Assembly: GCA_963792485.1 (NCBI GenBank)
Contig: CAWBWL010000001.1
Location: 248,001-312,000, forward strand
Length of the DNA: 64,000 nucleotides
From: JANOYJ01 sp963792485
Lineage (GTDB): Bacteria > Pseudomonadota > Alphaproteobacteria > Rhizobiales > Rhizobiaceae
Direction: 5' to 3'
Shown here one piece after another: positions 8,820 to 15,712 of the stretch. Each line of letters starts with the position of its first letter. Within the stretch, counting starts at the first letter, position 1. Below the pieces are notes generated by a model that was not told the origin of the DNA, searched no databases, and saw only the letters and a list, made by a program, of their open reading frames with translations. The position numbers and the translations under genes are program-made.

Positions 8820-9206
8820 TCAGGCCCACAAGGCATAGAGCTGCACCAACCCAACGAGGCTGGACAGACCGATGGTAAGCCCGATGAACAAATCCATCGT
8901 CACCGAGCCAAGCTCTGTGGCGAATTTGGTGCCGGGGCACGCTGCGGAATAGTCTTCGTTGATGGACTTGATCTCGCGCAGCGCCGCGCGGCCGCCCAGC
9001 GCGGTGTAGACAGTCACGATGACGATCAAGGCGGCAACCGCGAGCCTGCCGGCGGCGCCCGTCGTTGACCCATAGGCGAGAATAAAGAAAAGGCATGCCG
9101 CCCAGCCGAAAAATCCAACTCCAAACACGATGCCGAACTGGTTGCCCCGCGCCGCCCGCGCGTCAAGCATGATCTGCGCATTATATCTGCTGTCGGAGGT
9201 GTCCAT
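8820..9206 (-). CDS. Small membrane protein of unknown function, last gene of the PACE-SpeD unit
   Basis: A 128-residue protein with four hydrophobic segments: GIVFGVGFFGWAACLFFILA, LAVAALIVIVTVYTALGG, and two in the C-terminal part (MDLFIGLTIGLSSLVGLVQL). The start ATG at 9206 is chosen because GAGGAGA lies 7 bases upstream; the frame continues upstream to 9305 without support. I do not recognise the family. It follows speD1 (9302-9709) on the same strand with a 95-base gap, so it may be part of the same transcript and help in transport, but this is inference from position only. Confidence 0.6.
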   Translation of the reverse strand: MDTSDSRYNAQIMLDARAARGNQFGIVFGVGFFGWAACLFFILAYGSTTGAAGRLAVAALIVIVTVYTALGGRAALREIKSINEDYSAACPGTKFATELGSVTMDLFIGLTIGLSSLVGLVQLYALWA

Positions 9207-9301
9207 TGCCCGTCTCCTCACAAGAAACGCGCCCCGGCGCAATTTACCACTTTTCGTTGGGGAATGAAAGATTGGCTCACGTCTGCCAAGGGCCGAATTG
9301 T

Positions 9302-9709
9302 TCACGCCGCCATGAGCTGAGCGCCAGCATATCGCCGCCCGCAGTCCAGCACGGAAACCTCGGCTTCATCGAGCGCAAAGGACGATGTCAGCAGATTGAT
9401 GACCTGGTCCCGGTCGATGCCGCATTGCTGCGTAAAGAAATCCACGCTCACATATCCGCGCGCCGGGACGGCGTGAAAGCTGATATGGCTTTGCGCGTCC
9501 ATGACGAAGCCTGACAGGCAGCCCGGATTTCCCGGACTGAACGCACCGGACTCAATCAATTGCGGCTCGGCCACCGCGCGCATCCCGATCATTTTGGGCA
9601 CGTCCTCAAGCACGCTGTAGAGATAAACGCTGTTGGACAAGAGTTGCCGCGGCGCGCCGAACCCCTCGATCATGATGTGAATTCCGAACGGCTCACTGGA
9701 CGTCATCAT
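9302..9709 (-). CDS. SpeD-type pyruvoyl-dependent decarboxylase paralogue 1
   Basis: A 135-residue protein of the class 1 AdoMet decarboxylase (SpeD) fold, which self-cleaves at a serine to form a pyruvoyl cofactor. The motif QSHISFH gives the cleavage serine (about S74) and the His five residues later (H79). The canonical Thermotoga-type enzyme has HTWPEYG and FTCG here; this protein has HAVPARG and FTQQCG, so the Glu after Pro and the catalytic Cys position (+20 from Ser) are changed (Gln at +20, Cys at +22). No spermidine synthase gene is near. It starts 13 bases after the PACE exporter gene. Some SpeD homologues are reported to have become ornithine or arginine decarboxylases, which would fit the exporter better than spermidine synthesis. 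Confidence 0.85.
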   Translation of the reverse strand: MMTSSEPFGIHIMIEGFGAPRQLLSNSVYLYSVLEDVPKMIGMRAVAEPQLIESGAFSPGNPGCLSGFVMDAQSHISFHAVPARGYVSVDFFTQQCGIDRDQVINLLTSSFALDEAEVSVLDCGRRYAGAQLMAA

Positions 9710-9721
9710 GATCGCCTCCCC

Positions 9722-10168
9722 TCATTTCGCGAAAGGGAGCGGCGGCGCTCCCACCGGCCGCAGCCAGTCAAAGACGATATGGAAAATATAGGCATAGGCC
9801 GCGTAGAACAGTGTCAGGCCCAGATCGATGAGCAGCGCTTCTTTGAGGCCATGCCCGCCCAGAACCATGATCAGCGGCAGTGTGACGACGAGCACGCTCA
9901 CTTCCTGCGACAGCGCCTGGATCAGGCGAAGCCTGTGCGGGCGCGCGCTCGCGACACGTCCCGACCACTTCAGATCGGCCAAATCAAACAGCGTGTTATG
10001 CAGCGGCGTCCACAGCATGACCGCCAGCGAAAGGCTGACCAGCACTGTGAGCGAGTCCTGCGCGCCCTGCCCGAACAGAAGGCTGTAAAGCGGCGCGGCC
10101 ATGACCAGCCCGCCCGCCTCAAACGCCAAAGTCTGATAAAGCCGCTCCCGCGCCGACCGCAAAGACAT
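9722..10168 (-). CDS. PACE-family (AceI-like) small-molecule exporter
   Basis: A 148-residue inner-membrane protein with two tandem bacterial transmembrane pair units. The first opens RSARERLYQTLAFEAGGLVM; its Glu17 matches the essential helix-1 Glu of AceI. WTPLHNTLFDLADLKW matches the conserved NxxFD region. The second unit is HRLRLIQALSQEVSVLVV. PACE proteins are proton antiporters for chlorhexidine and, for AceI, putrescine and cadaverine. The ATG at 10168 is preferred: GGGAG lies 8 bases upstream. The ATG at 10198 falls inside a perfect 8-bp hairpin of the leader. First gene of the unit PACE - speD1 - membrane protein. The pairing of a diamine exporter with pyruvoyl decarboxylases is the key clue to the function of this block. 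Confidence 0.85.
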   Translation of the reverse strand: MSLRSARERLYQTLAFEAGGLVMAAPLYSLLFGQGAQDSLTVLVSLSLAVMLWTPLHNTLFDLADLKWSGRVASARPHRLRLIQALSQEVSVLVVTLPLIMVLGGHGLKEALLIDLGLTLFYAAYAYIFHIVFDWLRPVGAPPLPFAK

Positions 10169-10185
10169 TATCTGCACTCCCAAGA

Positions 10186-10266
10186 CCGGCTGAACCATCA
10201 GCCGGGAAGCGCCCCGGAATGTGAGTTACACAAAGCGGCGAAAAGGTTCATCACCAGGACGGGGGA
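10186..10266 (-). promoter_or_regulatory. Leader element A upstream of PACE gene (homologous to leader B)
   Basis: The about 65-base sequence shared with leader B (11346-11410) runs here from 10199 to 10266. By hand alignment about 50 of 65 positions agree. In transcript sense the conserved parts are TCCCCCGT, then GGTGATGAACCTTT, then TGTAA, then CCGGCTG. On this copy CCGGCTGA / TCAGCCGG forms a perfect 8-bp hairpin at 10186-10205, ending 6 bases before the GGGAG ribosome site of the PACE gene. Conservation of a noncoding stretch before two related units suggests a cis-acting RNA or operator. Confidence 0.6.
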
Positions 10267-10303
10267 CGAAGGTTCGAATTGCGATACGCGTGGGTTTCAG
10301 GCT

Positions 10304-10756
10304 TTAAGTCGCCCCGCAGGAGCCAGCGACCTTGAGTTCGGTGAACAAACCAAACCGCGAAACAATCAACGTTCCGGAAAGGTCAGCACGCTCAACGCCA
10401 GCCGGACCGGGTCCGGCCAGGTCGATGCGCACATCATAGGCGCGCTCGCCGAGCGTGCGGTAATGGATCGACAAACCGCCATCCGTTTTCGCATAGGCAA
10501 TCTGGCGCAGCGGGCGGATCATGCCGTCAACGCTCACATAGGCGCGCATGCCGAATGGCTTGACGGCGGCGGGCAGGCCCGCCCAGACGAGATCGGAAGG
10601 CGGCATGGATGCAGGGGCGGGGCCGGCGGCCCAGGCAACGCAAACGGCCTTCTCGCCCTCAAGGTCAAGCGCGTCGATTTTCGGAGGGTCGGCCGCAAGG
10701 GCGCTTGCGCCGGTCAAGGCGGTCAGGACGGTAATAGTCAGGAGCTTGCGAGCCAT
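10304..10756 (-). CDS. Secreted/periplasmic protein of unknown function
   Basis: A 150-residue protein with a clear signal peptide: MARKLLTITVLTALTGASALA, cleavage expected before ADPPK. The mature part is soluble, Ala/Gly/Pro-rich, with two Cys (one near AVCVAWA, one at the C-terminal GSCGAT) that may form a disulfide. The start at 10756 is chosen because GGAGGGC stands about 5 bases upstream and the signal peptide begins exactly there. It lies 72 bases after speD2 on the same strand and before leader A, so it is probably co-transcribed with speD2. No family recognised. A role in the periplasmic side of polyamine handling would be guesswork. Confidence 0.6.
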   Translation of the reverse strand: MARKLLTITVLTALTGASALAADPPKIDALDLEGEKAVCVAWAAGPAPASMPPSDLVWAGLPAAVKPFGMRAYVSVDGMIRPLRQIAYAKTDGGLSIHYRTLGERAYDVRIDLAGPGPAGVERADLSGTLIVSRFGLFTELKVAGSCGAT

Positions 10757-10827
10757 GCCAGCGCCCTCCAAACGGGCGTGGCGACATTTCACCCCATTTG
10801 GCCCGCTTATGCAATGATGCTCTGCAC

Positions 10828-11244
10828 TCACGCCGCCATTGCGGTGGAATCTCCGTCCGCCCGGTTCTGCGCCGGATAGCGCATGCCGCGCTCCTGGATG
10901 AACACGTCCGCGTCAATGAGGCCGAAGGCGTTCTTGAGCCGCGACACCGCCCAGTCGCGGTCCAGGCCGCATTGGCAGGTGTAGAGATCCATCGTCACAA
11001 AGCCGCGCGCCGGGAATGTGTGAAAGCTGATATGGCTTTCCGCGATCATCACAAAGCCGGAAAGTCCGCCCGGATCCTTCGGGTTCATCGGCCCGACTTC
11101 CACCAATTGCGGCTCGCAGATCGGATGCATTTTCATTTCAGCCGGCAGGCCGCGCAGATAGTCCGCGTCAGCCAGCAGCTTATGGTCAGCGCCATAGCCA
11201 TCAATCATAATGTGCACGCCGTATTGTTCAATGGCACCGCTCAT
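10828..11244 (-). CDS. SpeD-type pyruvoyl-dependent decarboxylase paralogue 2
   Basis: A 138-residue class 1 SpeD homologue. From the ATG at 11244, ESHISFH gives the self-cleavage Ser70 and His75, and YTCQCG gives Cys90 at the canonical position plus Cys92. As in paralogue 1, HTFPARG replaces the HTWPEYG of characterised AdoMet decarboxylases. The preceding 25-codon frame overlaps this start as ATGA, and no ribosome site precedes 11244, which suggests translational coupling. An in-frame ATG at 11274 would add ten residues (MRSLKLPGAK) and cannot be excluded. Without speE in the window, the product could be decarboxylated AdoMet or, if neofunctionalised, putrescine or agmatine. Confidence 0.85.
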   Translation of the reverse strand: MSGAIEQYGVHIMIDGYGADHKLLADADYLRGLPAEMKMHPICEPQLVEVGPMNPKDPGGLSGFVMIAESHISFHTFPARGFVTMDLYTCQCGLDRDWAVSRLKNAFGLIDADVFIQERGMRYPAQNRADGDSTAMAA

Positions 11245-11318
11245 TTTCGCACCCGGCAGTTTGAGCGAACGCATACGAACTTCTGGCAGAGGCGCTCAGG
11301 CGCTGTCCGAAATGTCAT
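11241..11318 (-). CDS. 25-residue leader reading frame coupled to speD2
   Basis: ATG at 11318 follows AGGAG with 7 bases between, the best ribosome site in this leader. The frame runs 25 codons and stops at TGA 11243-11241, overlapping the speD2 ATG as ATGA. The peptide begins MTFRTAPERLCQKF and has six Arg, two Lys and three Cys. It is in a different frame from the possible speD2 extension. In E. coli an Arg-rich leader peptide (SpeFL) senses ornithine upstream of speF, so a similar role is conceivable. The alternative is that the ribosome site is incidental and speD2 begins at 11274. Confidence 0.4.
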   Translation of the reverse strand: MTFRTAPERLCQKFVCVRSNCRVRK

Positions 11319-11335
11319 TTCCAAACTCCTGTATT

Positions 11336-11410
11336 GGCCGAGCAACAGCCGGACGCCTTGGAGATTGGGTTACAAAATGGGGTTGAAAGGTTCATCACCC
11401 GAACGGGGGA
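11336..11410 (-). promoter_or_regulatory. Leader element B upstream of speD2 (homologous to leader A)
   Basis: Second copy of the conserved element. In transcript sense it has TTTCCCCCGTTCGGGTGATG, AACCTTT, TTTTGTAAC and CCGGCTG in the same order as leader A. The terminal hairpin is GGCTG - UUGCU - CGGCC at 11336-11350; one pair differs from leader A (U-G in place of U-A), so pairing is kept. It ends a few bases before AGGAG of the 25-codon frame. No T-run terminator is visible between the element and the ribosome site, so control of translation is more likely than attenuation. Confidence 0.6.
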
Positions 11411-11425
11411 AACGCCATGCCTCGC

Positions 11426-11499
11426 TAAAAGCTCTGCGGATCAACGTCCAGTTGCACCTGGACCGACCCGCCCGGCTTCACCCAGAAGCCGAAAGCTGC
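11426..11499 (-). pseudogene. Relic of a priA 3' end
   Basis: Read on the minus strand this stretch encodes VKPGGSVQVQLDVDPQSF and then TAG. The true priA ends KPRGSIQVQLDVDPQSFL at 12709. Over about 53 bases (11426-11478 against 12712-12764) only about five or six bases differ, several of them silent. It is therefore a diverged second copy of the priA tail, not a coincidence. The rest of priA is absent here. It marks one end of the DUF1761-ArsR-DUF3052 segment, with real priA at the other end in the same orientation. Confidence 0.75.
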
Positions 11500-11574
11500 G
11501 CCTGCCCGCCGGAAACTTGAAGTTGACGGTTCTTTGTGATATGTGCGGTTAAAGTCACGTTATGGAGACCGCAC

Positions 11575-11991
11575 ATGATGATCCTCGCAGCTTTGACCGC
11601 AGGCCTCGCGCATTTCCTGATTGGCGGGCTTTGGTACAGTCCTTTGATGTTCTCCAAAATCTGGATGCGTGGGCTTGGACTGACTGAAAGCGATATCAAG
11701 GAGGGGCATTTCAACATGTGGCTGGCGCTGTCCGCCTCCGCGTTCGCCAGTTTCGCGCAGGCGGCTGCGCTTGTCTGGCTCTTCTCGACATTGGCCCTGC
11801 CCTCCGTCCTCCAGGCCGCCGTGATTGGCGGGGCGGCGGCGCTCGCTTTTGGCTTCACGCCGATGCTGCGCGACCGCGTCTGGGCAAACCGGCCATGGCC
11901 GGTCATTCTGGTTGACGCCGGATATGAGTGCGCGGGCGGCGCGGTGGCTGGCGCAATCATCGCGCTGATGCTTGCAGGCCGCTTCGCGTGA
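11575..11991 (+). CDS. DUF1761-type membrane protein
   Basis: A 138-residue protein with four hydrophobic helices (MILAALTAGLAHFLIGGLWY, ASAFASFAQAAALVWLFSTL, VLQAAVIGGAAALAFGFTPM, GAVAGAIIALMLAG). GGLWYSPLMFSKIWMRGLG is the DUF1761 signature. The start ATG at 11575 follows GGAG by about 10 bases; a second ATG is directly after it. First gene of a three-gene plus-strand operon in which each gene overlaps the next, so it is probably controlled by the ArsR-type gene that follows. Function unknown for the family. Confidence 0.75.
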   Translation: MMILAALTAGLAHFLIGGLWYSPLMFSKIWMRGLGLTESDIKEGHFNMWLALSASAFASFAQAAALVWLFSTLALPSVLQAAVIGGAAALAFGFTPMLRDRVWANRPWPVILVDAGYECAGGAVAGAIIALMLAGRFA

Positions 11992-12287
11992 GCGGCAGCC
12001 CGGAAAGTCTCGGCCCCATATTCTTCGCACTGTCCGATCCGCTGCGCCGGCGCGTGCTCGAAGCTGCCATTGCGCATGACGGGGCGACGGTCACGCAGCT
12101 CTGCGAGCTTTTCCCGGTCTCCCGCTTTGCCGTCATGCGCCACCTCAACACACTTGAGGAAACGGGCCTGATCCGGCGCGAGGTGAAGGGAAGGGAGCGC
12201 CGCGTCTATTCAACCGGTTTCAAGTTTGAGGAAGCCATCGCCGCCTGGGCGCGGCAAATGCGGGAAAGGAGCGTCTGTGATGAGTGA
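11988..12287 (+). CDS. ArsR-family winged-helix regulator
   Basis: A 99-residue winged-helix DNA-binding protein. GPIFFALSDPLRRRVLEAA, FPVSRFAVMRHLNTLEETGL, and IRREVKGRERRVYSTG form the classical ArsR helix-turn-helix and wing. There are no cysteine pairs of the metal-sensing kind, so this is the non-metal subgroup often found beside SRPBCC or DUF genes. The start is GTG at 11988, overlapping the TGA of the upstream gene as GTGA. It probably represses its own operon. A clean operator was not identified upstream of 11575. Confidence 0.85.
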   Translation: MSGSPESLGPIFFALSDPLRRRVLEAAIAHDGATVTQLCELFPVSRFAVMRHLNTLEETGLIRREVKGRERRVYSTGFKFEEAIAAWARQMRERSVCDE

Positions 12288-12690
12288 AGACAGGACCTTG
12301 ATGAACAAGCTTGGTTTCAAGCCCGGCATGCGCGCCTGCCTCGTCAATGTGCCGGAAGAGGCGGCACCCTTGCTTGCTTGCGCATTTGATGCGCAAGCTG
12401 CGGATCCGGACTGGCTGATTGGATTTGCCCCGGACGGCACCGGCATTGTGATGCTTGTTCGCATGTTGATCCCGCACTACCGGCGCGGCGGTTGTCTTTG
12501 GCTTTGTTATCCAAAGAAATCAGCGGCGATGAAGACAGACATTTCCCGCGATATTGGCTGGGAGCCGGTCTTTGCACAAGGTCTGCTTCCCGTCACGCAA
12601 ATCTCGGTCGATGAGACCTGGTCGGCGCTGCGTTACCGATACAGGGACGAGATCAAGAAGCTGACAAGGCGCTCGCCGGGCGGAGGGTAG
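12280..12690 (+). CDS. DUF3052-like protein
   Basis: A 136-residue soluble protein. NKLGFKPGMRACLVNVPEEA, CLWLCYPKKSAAMKTDISRD and ISVDETWSALRYRYRDEIKK match the DUF3052 pattern (LG.K.G, YPK, KTD, DETWSALR). The start ATG at 12280 overlaps the end of the regulator gene by eight bases. Function unknown; the family is often found next to ArsR or START-domain genes. Last gene of the operon, convergent with priA. Confidence 0.75.
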   Translation: MSEDRTLMNKLGFKPGMRACLVNVPEEAAPLLACAFDAQAADPDWLIGFAPDGTGIVMLVRMLIPHYRRGGCLWLCYPKKSAAMKTDISRDIGWEPVFAQGLLPVTQISVDETWSALRYRYRDEIKKLTRRSPGGG

Positions 12691-12708
12691 GGACCCGGCG
12701 CATCTGCC

Positions 12709-14898
12709 TTACAAAAAGCTCTGCGGATCCACATCCAGCTGCACCTGGATCGACCCGCGCGGCTTGGGCGCGGCTTTGACCATGGCGCGCAGGAAGCTTT
12801 GGATGTCGGCCTTGCGCTCGGCGCGCACGACGAGGCGGAAGCGGTAGCGGCCGCGCACCATGGCGAGCGGCGCTTCGGCCGGGCCGAGCACGTCAATGCC
12901 GTGAACCTGCGGCGCGGCGCGGCGCAGCGCCTTGGCGTGAGCTTCGGATTCCGGCCTTGTTTCAGCCGAGACGATGACGGCGGCGAGGCGTCCGAAGGGC
13001 GGCAGGCCGTCACGGCCGCGCGCGGCGATTTCGCGGGCGTAGAATTCCTCGTTCTTGCCCGACACAATCGCCTGCATCACCGGATTGTCCGGCTGGTAGG
13101 TCTGGATCAGACCCTTGGAGGCCTTGCCCGTGCGCCCGGCGCGGCCGGTGACCTGATGCAGAAGCTGGAAGGTGCGCTCGGCGGCGCGCGGATCGCCATT
13201 GGCAAGGCCGATGTCGGCGTCGATGACGCCAACCAATGTCATGTTCGGAAAATTATGACCCTTGGCGACCAATTGCGTGCCGATGACGATGTCTGCCTGC
13301 CCTTCCGCGATCGCGTCGAGTTCGAGCCGCAGCCGTTTGACGCCGCCCAGAATATCCGACGACAGCACAATGACACGCGCCTCGGGGAAATGCTTGATGA
13401 CCTCCTCGGCGACGCGCTCAATGCCAGGGCCGCAGGCGACAAGATGGTCAAGCGTGCCGCATTCCGGGCAGGCTTCAGGCGTGCGCTCCTCATGGCCGCA
13501 ATGATGGCACAGGAGCTTGCCCTTGAACCGGTGCTCGACCAGCCAGGCCGAGCAATTATGACATTGGAAGCGGTGGCCGCAGACGCGGCAGAGCGTCAGC
13601 GGGGCATAACCGCGCCGGTTCAGAAACAGCAGCGACTGCTCGCCGCGCTCCAGCGTCTCCTTCATGGCGGTGAGCAGCACAGGCGAAATAAATCCGCCGC
13701 GCGCCGGCGGGTGGCGGCGCATGTCGATGGCGTGAAGGTCCGGAAGCTCGGCCTCCTGATAGCGGCCCGACAGGCGCAGATATTTGTAGCGGCCAAGATC
13801 GGCGTTGACGCGGCTTTCGATCGAAGGCGTGGCGGAAGCGAGCACGACCGGAAAGCCGCCGAGCTGACCGCGCACCACCGCCATGTCGCGGGCCGAATAA
13901 TGCACGCCGTCTTCCTGCTTGAAGGCGGGGTCGTGCTCTTCGTCCACCACGATCAGACCCAAGCTCCTTGAACGGCAGGTACAACGCCGAGCGTGCGCCA
14001 GCGATTACGCGGATCGAGCCCTCGGCCGCCTGGCGCCAGACCTTCTCGCGCATTTTGGGTGACAGGTCCGAATGCCACTCGGCAGGCCGCGCGCCGAACC
14101 GGTCCTGGAAGCGGTCAATGAAGGCGGCGGTCAGCGCAATTTCCGGCACCAGCACCAGCGCCTGTTGCCCGCCGCAAGCGCGGCGGCGACGGCTTCGAAA
14201 TAGACCTCTGTTTTGCCCGAACCGGTAACGCCATCGAGCAGCGTGACGGAGAAGGTTTGCTGCGGCAACGCTATCGCGTAAGCTCGCGCAGCCGCTTCTG
14301 CCTGCGCAGGCGAGAGCACCGGCTCGCCATAGCTTGGATCGGGCAACGGCACGACCGGCCCCGGCTCCAGCTCGACGACTTCAAACACGCCCTGTTGGTG
14401 CAGACCATCGACGACAGTCGAAGACACACCCGCCGCCCGCGCAAGGCCGGAGCGAGACCACGCCATGCCGTCGGAAGCCAATTCCAGAACCCGGGTCCGC
14501 GCCGCTGTCATCCGGTCGGGCTTGTGGCCGGTGAAGCGCAGCGCCTGCATTTTGGCTCGGCCTCAAAAGCGGCGGGGGCGCGCAGCGCCATGCGCGCCAC
14601 AAGGCCGGGAGGCGAAATCGTATAGTCTGACACCCATTCGATAAACCGCCGCATATCGGCTTGCAGCGGCGGGCAGTCGAAAATCTCGGTGATGGATTTG
14701 AGCTTTTTCGGATCAACAGAATCCGTTGTTCCATCCCAGACGACGCCATAAACCTGGCGTGGCCCGAGCGGCACCTGCACGATTGAACCCGGCTCTACCG
14801 TCGGCGCCTTTCGGCACCAGATAGGAATAGCCGCGCTCGGCCGGCATCGGCACCAGCACCGGCACGATCTGCAGCTCATTTTTCGAATCGCCTGTCAT
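12709..14898 (-). CDS. priA: Primosomal helicase PriA, four frameshifts
   Basis: PriA restarts stalled replication forks by loading the primosome. All parts are present across frames: the N-terminal domain (IVPVLVPMPAERGYSYLVPK), Walker A GVTGSGKTEVY, DEEH box VVDEEHDPAFKQEDG, the zinc cysteines (CRVCGHRFQCHNCSAWL, CHHCGHEERTPEACPECGTL), helicase motif VTGRAGRTGKASKGLIQTYQ, and C-terminus DVDPQSFL. Breaks lie near 14808, 14545 (AAAA, one A short), 14160 (AA, one A short) and 13967 (GGGTCTG, one extra T). Because priA is important for growth and every motif survives, these are probably sequence errors. Start ATG at 14898 fits family length (about 730). Confidence 0.85.
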
Positions 14899-14987
14899 TT
14901 GCGCGTGACCTTGAACGCACTGGGCCGCTAGATTAAGCAAACATGTCGGGTTTAAGCAGCAAAAGCGCAAGATTTCAGGAGAGCATG

Positions 14988-15644
14988 ATGAAATTCTTTG
15001 TCGACACCGCCGATGCGAAGGAAATCGCCGAACTCAACGCCATCGGGCTCCTGGATGGCGTGACCACCAATCCCTCGCTGATCCTGAAAGCTGGCCGGCC
15101 GATGAAGGAGGTCATCGCGGAAATCTGCAAGATCGTCGATGGGCCGGTCTCGGCGGAGGTCGCGGCGACCGATTATGACGGGATGATGCGCGAGGCGGCG
15201 GTGCTTGTCGAAGATCGCCGACAATGTATGCATCAAGGTGCCGCTCACCTTTGACGGCCTGAAGGCCTGCCGCGCGATCCGGTCGGATGGCCGCAAGGTG
15301 AATGTGACACTGTGCTTTTCAGCGGTGCAGGCGCTGCTCGCCGCCAAGGCCGGGGCCAGCTTCATCTCGCCCTTTATCGGACGGTCTGGATGACACCGGG
15401 CTTGATGGCATGGAGCTGATTTCCGACATCCGCACCATTTACGACAATTATGGGTTTCGAGACGGAAATCCTCGCCGCCTCGATCCGCACCATCAACCAC
15501 GTCAAGGAAGCCGCGCTGATTGGCGCGGATGTGGCGACCGTTCCGGCGGCGACGCTAAAGTCGCTGGTCAATCATCCGCTGACCGACAAAGGCCTTGCAC
15601 AATTTGTGGCAGATTGGGCCAAGACCGGGCAGACAATCGGATAA
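14988..15644 (+). CDS. tal: Transaldolase-like protein (small Tal/FSA type), three frameshifts
   Basis: A small transaldolase of about 217 residues, pentose phosphate pathway, transferring a dihydroxyacetone unit through a Schiff-base lysine. KFFVDTADAKEIAELNAIGL and GVTTNPSLILKAG open the protein, KVPLTFDGLKACRAI gives the region of the catalytic Lys, and GADVATVPAATLKSLVNHPL is near the C-terminus. Frames change near 15205, 15388 and 15445. The reading ADNVCIKVPLT becomes continuous once one base is corrected. The start is the second of two adjacent ATGs (14985, 14988). Divergent from priA, as I recall for rhizobia. All conserved segments are kept, so error is likelier than decay. Confidence 0.85.
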
Positions 15645-15712
15645 AGCGGAGCGGTTGCAGTTTCCTTAGCGTCAGTGTTACGTTCCCTGAGCTGACAAAA
15701 GGGGGACGCCTG

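Noticed and set aside
9560..10879. A 439-codon plus-strand open frame across the SpeD/PACE genes
   Set aside because: It is antisense to three recognised genes, rich in Arg/Gln/His as shadow frames are, and has no domain.
9302..11274. Consideration that the two SpeD genes are the two halves of one split enzyme
   Set aside because: Each has its own complete N-terminal part, cleavage Ser and His; they are paralogues, not halves.
12799..13971. A 390-codon plus-strand frame opposite priA
   Set aside because: Antisense shadow; PriA motifs on the minus strand explain the sequence.
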